From Buttiauxella selenatireducens (GTDB taxonomy: Bacteria > Pseudomonadota > Gammaproteobacteria > Enterobacterales > Enterobacteriaceae): a stretch of 64,000 nt of DNA. This document shows, piece by piece, positions 7,604 through 16,000 of the stretch (the stretch's first letter is position 1; each line of letters begins with the position of its first letter). The notes under the pieces were generated by a model. The model was not told the DNA's origin. It did no database searches and saw nothing but the letters and a program-made list of their open reading frames with translations. Location: NCBI RefSeq assembly GCF_031432975.1, contig NZ_CP133838.1:1178001-1242000 (forward strand), in the 5' to 3' direction. Made by a program: the position numbers and the translations under genes.

Positions 7604-10085
7604 TCTGGTCGTCGACCTTAATCTGGATGCGGCAAAATTCCAGGAACAGGTTGAACGGGTCAAAAAGTCGTTTGGTGGAACCGGTAAGGCGGCGAATGAT
7701 GCTGCGCTTCAGGTGCAACAGTCATTTTCTAAACAGGAAGTTGCAGCGAAAAAAGCAGGCCTGTCTGTGGGGCAGTACAGCAACGCCATGCGGATGCTAC
7801 CTGCACAGTTTACCGACGTGGCCACGCAGCTGGCAGGTGGACAAAGTCCCTGGCTGATCCTGCTCCAGCAGGGCGGGCAGGTGAAAGACATGTTCGGCGG
7901 TATCAGGCCGATGTTTTCAGCTTTGCTGAGTACCATCTCTCCGGCTGCTCTGGGAATTGGCGCGCTGGCTGCCGCAACGGGCACGCTGGCATATTCGTTT
8001 TATCAGGGTTCTGCCACCCTTTCTAATTTCAATAAAACACTGGTGCTGTCGGGGAACACAGCAGGATTAACCGCGCTTCGTATGCAGAGTATTGCCGAAG
8101 CGGGTGAAAAGTCGGGTCTGACCTTCAACCAGACAAGCGAGGCATTAACCGCCCTGGTCAATTCGGGTGTGCGGGCCGGGGCAAACTTTGAAGATCTGGC
8201 GGTTTCCGTCGCGAAATTTACCAGCGCTTCCGGATTACCGGTTGAGAAGGTGGCTGAAGCCTTCGGTAAACTGGCAAATGATCCCGCTTCGGGTCTGCTG
8301 GCCATGGCGCAGCAATTCCATAATGTCACCGCTGAACAGGTTGCGCATGTTGCCGCACTCCAGCGTTCAGGTGATGCCGCGGGTGCGTTACAGGCGGCAA
8401 ATGAGGTAGCTACTGCCGGTTTTAACGAGCAGAGTAAGTCTATCCGCGACAACATGGGCACAATTGAATCCGCGGCTGACTCATTATCTAAAGCATTCAA
8501 ATCGATGTGGGATGCGGCGCTGGATATCGGGCGTCCGGATACCTCCGAGCAGATGCTGAAGAAAGCGCAGGATGCTTTCGATAAAGCAGACAAAATCTGG
8601 AGCCTGCGTAAGAACGACCCATTTGTTAAAGATGATGCCCGGGCGAGTTACTGGACTGACAGAGAGCAGGCTCGCGTGGCGCTGGATATGGCGCAACAAC
8701 AAGCCCGTAATTCCCAGTTGGGTCTGGAAAATGCAAAGCGTGAAGCGAACGCAGAAGCCGACAAACTGAAATACGCGCAGCAGGCGCAGGCGAATTACAC
8801 CAAATCACAGTCTGCGATTGAGAAGTACACCGCACGCCAGAACGAACTGAACAAGGCACTTAAAGAAGGGCGTATTGTTCAGGCTGACTACAACGTCAAC
8901 ATGGCTGCCGCCAAAAAAGAGTATGAGGATTCGTTAAAGAAGCCGACGAAAACACGTACGCCTGGCGGCACAAAACTGACGGATAGCACTAACGCTCAGA
9001 CCCTTGAGCTCCAGACCCAGCTTGAGGTGCTCAGCCAGCATTCTGGTATTAACGACAAAATCAGTCAGCAGCGCCAGGAGCTCTGGAAGCAGCAGGCCAA
9101 ATTCACCATTCTTGAACAGGCATCCCGTACCCGCACGCTCAGCGATGATGAAAAATCGCTGTTGGCCAATAAAGACAAGGTGCTGGCACAGGCTGAGATA
9201 AACGCGCGCCTGGGCGACCAGATTGTTATTCAGGAACGACTTAACCGCCTCCAGGATGCATCGCAGAAATATGTCACACAGATGGGAGAAAAGACCAAAG
9301 CGTTATCTGAAAGCGCTGGGCAGAACAGTCGTGCCATCCAGCGACGCCTGGAGGAAGCGCAACTGTTGCAGGGCTGGAAAAATGCCGGTGGTGCTGAAGG
9401 TGATCAAGGTTACCAGAATGAGCTGGTGGCGCTAAGAGGCTATTACGGTGAGCAGGATAAGCTGCGCAATGATTGGGTAGCGGGCGGGAAAACCGCCTGG
9501 GCTGATTACGTTGATTCGGCGGGTAATGCATACGGACAAATGCAATCAGTTGCCACTGCAACATTCGATGGTCTTGGTAAAGGGCTGTCAGACATGCTGA
9601 TGAGCAGTAAGTCGAATTTTGCTGATTTCACCAAATCTATCCTGAGTATGTTGACGCAGATCCTTATCAAGCAATCGCTGGTAAGCGGCGTGAACTCTCT
9701 TTTTGGATTAGAAGCCAATGCAAACGGGGGCGTTTATAACTCTGCCAGCCTCAGCGCATACAGTGGCAAGGTCGTCAGTAAACCCACATTATTTGCTTTT
9801 GCAAAAGGCGCAGGCGTTATGGGTGAGGCGGGTCCAGAGGCCATATTACCTTTACGTCGTGGAGCTAATGGTAAATTGGGTGTCGTCGCTGGTTCTTCTG
9901 GTGGTGGGATTCATATTGAAAGCAATGTGTATGTCCAGGGTGATAAATCAACGTCACAAACAACAGGTAGCGATGATGCTGTAGGTAGGGCATATCAGCA
10001 GACGATTGATTCCAGCATTCAGGAAGGTATCCGGAAGGCATTGCGGCCTGGCGGGATTATATGGAGTGCGAATCAGAAGCGATAG
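7584..10085 (+). CDS. Tape measure protein (gpH homologue)
   Basis: The 833-residue protein sets tail length and is later released with the DNA; lambda gpH has 853 residues, so a lambda-sized tail is expected. An AGGAGG site lies eight bases upstream of the ATG. Residues 55-125 (PAQFTDVATQLAGGQSPWLI and onward) are the conserved N-terminal tape measure domain. A hydrophobic segment follows at about 115-135 (LGIGALAAATGTLAYSFY). The middle is long alpha-helix rich in Ala, Gln and Lys. The C-terminal part carries GVMGEAGPEAILPLRRGANG, the usual end motif in lambda-type tape measures, which is removed during maturation in lambda. Confidence 0.95.
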   Translation: MAQAVGDLVVDLNLDAAKFQEQVERVKKSFGGTGKAANDAALQVQQSFSKQEVAAKKAGLSVGQYSNAMRMLPAQFTDVATQLAGGQSPWLILLQQGGQVKDMFGGIRPMFSALLSTISPAALGIGALAAATGTLAYSFYQGSATLSNFNKTLVLSGNTAGLTALRMQSIAEAGEKSGLTFNQTSEALTALVNSGVRAGANFEDLAVSVAKFTSASGLPVEKVAEAFGKLANDPASGLLAMAQQFHNVTAEQVAHVAALQRSGDAAGALQAANEVATAGFNEQSKSIRDNMGTIESAADSLSKAFKSMWDAALDIGRPDTSEQMLKKAQDAFDKADKIWSLRKNDPFVKDDARASYWTDREQARVALDMAQQQARNSQLGLENAKREANAEADKLKYAQQAQANYTKSQSAIEKYTARQNELNKALKEGRIVQADYNVNMAAAKKEYEDSLKKPTKTRTPGGTKLTDSTNAQTLELQTQLEVLSQHSGINDKISQQRQELWKQQAKFTILEQASRTRTLSDDEKSLLANKDKVLAQAEINARLGDQIVIQERLNRLQDASQKYVTQMGEKTKALSESAGQNSRAIQRRLEEAQLLQGWKNAGGAEGDQGYQNELVALRGYYGEQDKLRNDWVAGGKTAWADYVDSAGNAYGQMQSVATATFDGLGKGLSDMLMSSKSNFADFTKSILSMLTQILIKQSLVSGVNSLFGLEANANGGVYNSASLSAYSGKVVSKPTLFAFAKGAGVMGEAGPEAILPLRRGANGKLGVVAGSSGGGIHIESNVYVQGDKSTSQTTGSDDAVGRAYQQTIDSSIQEGIRKALRPGGIIWSANQKR

Positions 10086-10144
10086 TTACTTTTATTTCAC
10101 CCCTGGTTAGTATGTGCAAAATCATAACGCTCAAAGGGATGATA

Positions 10145-10543
10145 ATGAAGCGCTTATTAATTGCCTGTATTGTAATTGGCTTAACCGGCTGCGCTGATAG
10201 GCCGTTTGTTCCAACCTCTACAATTTATAATCATTCGTTCACTAAACAAACGGATGATTCCACACATATCCGCGTTCATAGAATCAAACAGCTTACTGGT
10301 TCTGGATTAGGTGAGGATTGTCCTCTTGTTTTAAAGGTAGACGATATTGAAGTTGCTGGTCTTCAGCAAAACCAATATATAGATTTTTACTTAACTCGGG
10401 GTGAACATGACATATCAGTTAGATTTTCATGCGCACTTACTGCGTGGAAAAAATCTTTAACGTTGAATGCAGATGGTAAATACAGGGAATACCAAACGGA
10501 GTTAGGAACGGCAGGACAATATAGATTGCTCCAAATAAATTAA
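10145..10543 (+). CDS. Small phage-encoded lipoprotein (likely moron)
   Basis: A 132-residue protein with a clear lipoprotein signal: MKRLLIACIVIGLTGC, giving an LTGC lipobox with Cys16 as the lipidated residue. ATG 10145 is chosen because the signal begins there and AAAGGG lies just upstream. The mature part is beta-like, with two further Cys residues (in GEDCPLVL and RFSCALTA) that could pair. It interrupts the conserved H-M order, is visibly more AT-rich than its neighbours and has its own terminator, all marks of a moron. Prophage lipoproteins often alter the lysogen's surface or block superinfection; that role is inference. I do not recognise the family. Confidence 0.8.
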   Translation: MKRLLIACIVIGLTGCADRPFVPTSTIYNHSFTKQTDDSTHIRVHRIKQLTGSGLGEDCPLVLKVDDIEVAGLQQNQYIDFYLTRGEHDISVRFSCALTAWKKSLTLNADGKYREYQTELGTAGQYRLLQIN

Positions 10544-10549
10544 TAAATG

Positions 10550-10574
10550 AAAAAGCCCTGATTGGGGCTTTTTT
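10550..10574 (+). terminator. Intrinsic terminator behind the lipoprotein gene
   Basis: An AAAAGCCC/GGGGCTTTT stem with a short loop and a run of T residues begins seven bases after the lipoprotein stop. It would end a lipoprotein transcript made in the lysogen while the antiterminated late transcript reads through. Confidence 0.75.
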
Positions 10575-10621
10575 GATTTAGAACTTCTTACAGGTTTGAT
10601 TTTCTTTATCTATGAGGGGTT

Positions 10622-10969
10622 ATGACAGTCGAAACTTTCAACTGGCCAATTCAGACAGCCACACAACCAACTCTCGACGTAAAAGACAGAATCCGCAAAG
10701 CGCAATTTGGCGATGGCTATGAGCAGGTAACGGGCGATGGACTGAATCCTTCGCAATTATCATTCCCATATTCTTTCACCGGTCCTTCAATGCGAGCGAT
10801 GGAAATCTATAACTTCCTTTCACGACATAAAACAAAGGCTTTTATTTTCACTCCACCCTATGGAGAGAAGGGGCTTTATCGGGTCGCAGCTGATTCATTA
10901 AAGAGAGCCGTGAAAGGAAAAACTTTGCTAATCGTGACTGCGACGTTTGAACAGGCATTTGCACCATGA
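10622..10969 (+). CDS. Minor tail protein M homologue
   Basis: 115 residues (lambda gpM has 109). It starts MTVETFNWPIQTATQPTLDV and includes RIRKAQFGDGYEQVTGDGLN, the hallmark of the gpM family. gpM is part of the tail tip, assembled after J, I, L and K and the tape measure, and is related in fold to the tube protein. A GAGGGG site precedes the ATG. The stop overlaps the L start by four bases. Confidence 0.9.
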   Translation: MTVETFNWPIQTATQPTLDVKDRIRKAQFGDGYEQVTGDGLNPSQLSFPYSFTGPSMRAMEIYNFLSRHKTKAFIFTPPYGEKGLYRVAADSLKRAVKGKTLLIVTATFEQAFAP

Positions 10970-11715
10970 TTAATAATGACGTTCAGAAACTTGAACCCGG
11001 CAATAAAATACGCCTGGTTGAAATTGATGGCTCGACCTTTGGTTCGGGCCATCTTTATTTTCACGCCAACACAATTCCTCACACCCCTGCTGAAATTGAT
11101 GCAGCTGGTGGTGATGAAAACAAACTACCTGCGAAATCCGTCTGGTTCGGCGGTCAGGAATTTAGCGCCTGGCCTTTCGAAATCACAGGCCTGGAATCCT
11201 CCAGTGACGGACAAACGGCAGAGCCCTCGCTGAAAGTAGCAAACCTTGATGGTGTGGTGACTGCTTTGTGTCTGCGATTTGATGATATGGCGCAGGCTAA
11301 AGTCACCGTTCTTGATACTTTCACTCATTATCTTGATGCGAAAAACTTCCCGAACGGTAACGCGACCGCTGATCCGCAACAGGTGAAAAAGCAGACCTGG
11401 TATATCGATTCCAAGACCAGTGAAGATGATGAGATTGTTGAGTTTCGATTGTCCAGCCCGATGGATTTGCAGGGGCTACTGATCCCAACAAGACAAATCA
11501 CAGCAATTTGCACATGGGCGTGCCGCAATAAATATCGCTCCGGTGATGGTTGTTCTTACAACGGTTCTGCGATGTTTGATCTCAAAGGTAACGCAGTGTC
11601 TGACCCATCTCAGGATAAGTGTTCTGGTTTGATGGTCGATTGTAAAAAACGGTTCGGGGCTGACAATCCACTCGACTTTGGCGGCTTTCCTGGTGCCAGC
11701 CTGTTACGGAGGTAA
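10966..11715 (+). CDS. Minor tail protein L homologue (Fe-S tail tip protein)
   Basis: 249 residues against 232 in lambda. The N-terminal two thirds are the tip structural domain. The C-terminal segment has four Cys residues in CTWACRNKY, GDGCSYNG and VDCKKRFG (a fifth, KCSG, is nearby). Lambda gpL relatives coordinate an iron-sulfur cluster in this region, and the spacing here fits. The end, NPLDFGGFPGA, is also typical. gpL acts in tail-tip assembly on the J-I complex. The gene is coupled to M by a start/stop overlap and to K by a two-base gap. Confidence 0.92.
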   Translation: MINNDVQKLEPGNKIRLVEIDGSTFGSGHLYFHANTIPHTPAEIDAAGGDENKLPAKSVWFGGQEFSAWPFEITGLESSSDGQTAEPSLKVANLDGVVTALCLRFDDMAQAKVTVLDTFTHYLDAKNFPNGNATADPQQVKKQTWYIDSKTSEDDEIVEFRLSSPMDLQGLLIPTRQITAICTWACRNKYRSGDGCSYNGSAMFDLKGNAVSDPSQDKCSGLMVDCKKRFGADNPLDFGGFPGASLLRR

Positions 11716-11717
11716 CC

Positions 11718-12425
11718 ATGCTTGATAAAACGCTGAATGACATTCTCTCCCACGCTGCCATCGAGTATCCGCAGGAATGCTGTGGTCTGGTTATTCAGAA
11801 GGGGCGGGTGGAGCGCTACGTTCCCTGCAGGAACATCACCGCGGTACCCACTGAACAATTTGAGCTCTGTCCGGAGGACTACGTGGCGGCAGAAGATAGG
11901 GGAACCATCACTGCCATTGTGCACAGTCATCCGGGGGATGGTGCAACAACACAACCAAGCGAACTGGATATGCTGCAGTGTGATGCACATGGTATCCCGT
12001 GGATTATTGCTTCATGGCCGGAAGGGGATATCCGCACTATATACCCACGTGGTGAGCGACAACTTGAAGGCCGCGGTTTCGTTCTGGGTCATGCTGATTG
12101 CTGGTCACTGATTATGGACTGGCACAAACAGCAAGGTATTGAACTTAGAAATTACAGCGTAGACCGACCCTGGTGGGAGTCTGGAGACGAAAATCTTTAT
12201 CTCGATAACTGGTACGCCGAAGGCTTTCGCGAAGTTGATACACCCCGGCAAGGCGACATGGTGTTGATGCAAGTTTCCGCACCGGTAGTCAATCATGCCG
12301 GTATTCTCCTTGAAAATAACCAGCTTCTTCATCATCTCTACGGGCAACTGTCCTGTAAAACTCCCTACGGTGGTTACTGGCGAGAGCGCACTGCTCTGAT
12401 TGTCCGGCATAAGGATTTACCATGA
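11718..12425 (+). CDS. Tail tip protein K homologue (JAMM plus NlpC/P60 domains)
   Basis: A 235-residue two-domain protein. Residues 1-120 form a JAB/MPN (JAMM) domain with VHSHPGDGATTQPSELDM, which supplies the two His and the Asp of the metal site. Residues 120-235 form an NlpC/P60 domain, with the catalytic Cys in GHADCWSLIMDW and the His in VNHAGILLEN. In lambda gpK the NlpC/P60 part is thought to open peptidoglycan or take part in tip assembly. GGAGG lies upstream of the ATG. Its stop overlaps the gpI start. Confidence 0.92.
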   Translation: MLDKTLNDILSHAAIEYPQECCGLVIQKGRVERYVPCRNITAVPTEQFELCPEDYVAAEDRGTITAIVHSHPGDGATTQPSELDMLQCDAHGIPWIIASWPEGDIRTIYPRGERQLEGRGFVLGHADCWSLIMDWHKQQGIELRNYSVDRPWWESGDENLYLDNWYAEGFREVDTPRQGDMVLMQVSAPVVNHAGILLENNQLLHHLYGQLSCKTPYGGYWRERTALIVRHKDLP

Positions 12426-13024
12426 ATCAGTATAAAACTATCTTGCTTAGCGGAAGTCTGGCAGCGATGTTTGGTCGCAAACACCGGTTGGTTATCGATA
12501 CGCCAGCAGAAGCGTGCCGTGCTTTGTCAGTCACGATTCCCGGATTTGAAGCGTTCATGCAAAACGCTCATCTCAAAGGGCTTCGCTTTGCCGTTTTCAA
12601 AGGTAAGCACAACATTACGAAAGAAGAGCTGAAGCATAACAGCGGTGATGACGTTATCCGTATTGTTCCGGTGATTGCCGGGAGTAAACGAGCTGGCGTG
12701 CTCCAGACTATTCTCGGGGCTGTGATGGTTGTGGCTGGCATTGTTGTTGGTGTTGTGGCCGGTTGGACGGGAGTGGGAGGTGTCGCTGCTTCAGGGATGA
12801 TTAAATTCGGTGCAGCCATGATGATCGGTGGTGTAGTGCAGATGCTTTCACCACAGGCAAAAGGGCTCGCTTCACGTCAGGATCCGGACAATATGCCGTC
12901 GTATGCTTTCGGTGGTCCGGTTAACACCGTCGCCATGGGGAATCCAATTGGCGTGGCATATGGTCTTCGTGAACGTGGCGGGGCCATTATCTCTGCCGGG
13001 ATTTACACCGACGATTATCAGTAA
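12422..13024 (+). CDS. Tail assembly protein I homologue
   Basis: 200 residues (lambda gpI has 223). The N-terminal part is a ubiquitin-like beta domain (LRFAVFKGKHNITKEEL, then DDVIRIVPVIAGSKR). It is followed by a Gly/Val-rich hydrophobic stretch (AVMVVAGIVVGVVAGW) and the conserved QDPDNMPSYAFGGPVNTV C-terminus. gpI interacts with gpJ at the start of tail-tip assembly. It overlaps K and is followed by a 53-base gap, with a weak hairpin and T run, before J. Confidence 0.9.
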   Translation: MNQYKTILLSGSLAAMFGRKHRLVIDTPAEACRALSVTIPGFEAFMQNAHLKGLRFAVFKGKHNITKEELKHNSGDDVIRIVPVIAGSKRAGVLQTILGAVMVVAGIVVGVVAGWTGVGGVAASGMIKFGAAMMIGGVVQMLSPQAKGLASRQDPDNMPSYAFGGPVNTVAMGNPIGVAYGLRERGGAIISAGIYTDDYQ

Positions 13025-13077
13025 CACTCTCCTTTCTCTACAGGGGCGCTCAGGCGGCCCTTTTTTGTGGGCGCAAT

Positions 13078-16000
13078 ATGGCAAATATCCAGGGACGCAA
13101 AGGTGGTGGCAATAACGCGTCGTCACCAAAAGAGTCGCCTGACTCGCTTCACTCCGTCGCAACGGCAAAAATCCTTCTGGCGTTAAGTGAAGGGGAGTGT
13201 GCTGGTGGGCTTACCGATAAAGATATCTATCTTGATGGCACTCCCGTTCGTGCACAGGACGGCACCCTAAACTTTCCGGGGGTGACATGGGAATACCGTT
13301 CCGGTACCCAGGCGCAGGAATATATTCAGGGTATTCCATCGGTTGAAAATGAAATCTCGATCAACACGCCGCTGAAACAATCCCAGCCATGGACCCGCGC
13401 CATCAGCAACATCCAGCTCTCCGCGTTGCGTATTCGCCTGGGGCTACCTGCACTGCAAAAACAGAAAGACAATGGTGACGTGGTCGGCTCACGGGTTGAG
13501 TACAAAATTGAGCTGGCCACCGATGGCGGCGCATACCAGATCGTTGTGAATGGTGCGTTCGATGGCAAGACCACGTCGCTGTATGAGCGTTCTCACCGCA
13601 TTGACCTGCCAAAGTCCACGACTGGCTGGCAGGTTCGCGTCACGCGTATCACCGCTGACTCCGTCTCTAACCGCGTGGCTGATGCCACCAATATTGAAGC
13701 GTACTCAGAAGTCATCGATGCCAAACTGCGCTACCCGAATACCGAGCTTTTGTTCGTCACTTTTGATGCAAAACAGTTCAGCAACATTCCACAAATCAGC
13801 GTTAAAGCACCTGGTCGACTGATTCGCGTACCGACGACTTACGATCCGGTTCAGCGTACTTACAGTGGTACCTGGGATGGCGCGTTCAAATGGGCATATT
13901 CCAACAATCCTGCCTGGGTGTTTTACGATACGGTTCTGAATCCCCGCTTTGGTCTGGGTGACAGACTGGATGCCACGCAGATCGATAAATGGGAGCTGTA
14001 CCGCATTGCGCAGTATTGCGATCAGCTTGTTCCCGACGGTCTTGGTGGCAGTGGTACCGAACCACGTTTCCTCTGCGATGTATACATTCAGAGCCAGAAT
14101 GAAGCCTTCAATGTGCTGCGCGATCTGGCCAGTATTTTCAGAGGGATGACGTACTGGGCAAACAATCAGCTTTTCGCCCTGGCTGACCAGCCCCGTGATA
14201 TGACCTATGTGTTTACGCGTGCCAATGTCATCGGCGGTAAGTTTGTCTATGCCGGTGGCAGCGAACGTAATCGCTACTCCACTGCCATGGTGTCCTGGTC
14301 GAATCCCGATAATCATTATGCCGATGAAGTGGAAGCGGTCGTTGAGCAGGATCTGGTGCGCCGTTATGGTGTACGGCAGACGGAAATTACCGCCATTGGG
14401 TGTGTGCGCCGCACCGAAGCAAATCGCCGTGGCCGCTGGGCTTTACTGACTAATGCGAAAGACCGTCTGGTGACCTTCTCCACAGGGCTGGAGGGGATGC
14501 TTCCCTTGCCGGGACATATCATCGGCGTGGCTGATCAGAGTCTGTCCGGGAAAGTGATGGGTGGGCGTATCAGTGCGGTGAATGGGCGCGTCATTACTCT
14601 CGATCGCGTTGCGGATGTGATAGCCGGTAACCGTCTGTTGATTAACCTGCCTTCAGGCATCTCCCAGGCGCGTACGGTTCAGTCTGTTAATAACAAAGTC
14701 ATTACTGTGACCACGGCATACAGCGAAACACCGGAAGTGCAGGCGGTGTGGTCTGTGGATGCCGATGATTTATTTGTTCAGCAGTATCGAGTCACCGGTA
14801 TTACTGACAATGACGACGGCACGTTTACCATCGCGGCCATTAACCACAACCCGGATAAATATGCCGCAATTGATACAGGAGCGCGGTTAGACGAGCGCCC
14901 GATATCTGCAATTCCGCCTGGCGTGCAGGCACCGCCCGCAAGCGTAGCCATTTCCAGTTACAGCCGGGTCGTTCAGAACATTAGTGTCGAAACGATGCGG
15001 GTGACATGGGATTCGGTACCGAACGCCATCGCGTATGAATGTGAATGGCGCAAAGATAACGGCGACTGGGTGAATGCACCGCGTACCAGTTCACTGGGGT
15101 TTGAAGTGCAGGGTATCTATGCCGGGCGCTATACCGCCAGGATCCGCGCTATCAATTCCAGTGACATTTCCTCTGTGTGGACTTCATCACTTGAAATTGA
15201 ACTGACGGGCAAGGTTGGACAGCCTCCTATGCCACAGAATTTCCGCACCTCGCCGCTGTTATGGGGTGTGCAGATTGACTGGGATTTTCCGGCTGATACC
15301 GCCGATACGCTGCAAACTGAGGTTCAGTATTCGACGACCGCAACGGGCGTTAGCCCGATGCTGCTCACGGATGTGCCGTACCCGCAGCATATGTATACCC
15401 AGATGGGGCTGAAAGCCGGACAGGGATTCTGGTACCGCGCAAGACTGACAGACCGCATTGGTAACCAGTCTGCATGGACGACGTGGATCGCCGGTAGTTC
15501 TTCTTCTGAGGCGGGCGATTACCTGGTTGATATCGACAACCAATTGCAGCAAACCGATTCGTACAAAAACCTCGTTAAAGAAATCACTGATCTGAGCGGG
15601 GATGTTCAGACGGCACAGGACGATATCGATGCTGTGACTACTGAGTCAGCCACCACAAAAGCAGGTCTGGCGCAGGAAGTTACTGACCGTACCAAAGCCA
15701 TTTCGGATGAGGCTACCGCACGTGGACAGGCATTGCTCACTGAGAAGAATGAACGCGTTGCGGACATCAGCAACGTCAATCAGTCGATTCAGACCAGTAC
15801 CGATTCTCTGGCACAACAAATCGCTCAGGTTTCAGCGGGGACCGGTTCGCAGTTTGACCCACTGAAAATCTGGTATTTCGATACTAACGCTGACGGCTGG
15901 AAAACGGGAGCAGGTACCGACCCGGTGTTTAACAATGGCTGGATCAAAAGTACCGATACAGCGCTGGTTTCCCCGGCAGTCGCAGTCAGTGGTAGCTCTT

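Noticed and set aside
13036-13070. Terminator between genes I and J
   Set aside because: A T run is present, but the stem is short and imperfect, so it is not listed as a feature.
13705-14316. 203-codon minus-strand frame inside gene J
   Set aside because: It overlaps the conserved part of J, has no ribosome site or family resemblance, and reflects coding bias of the real gene.
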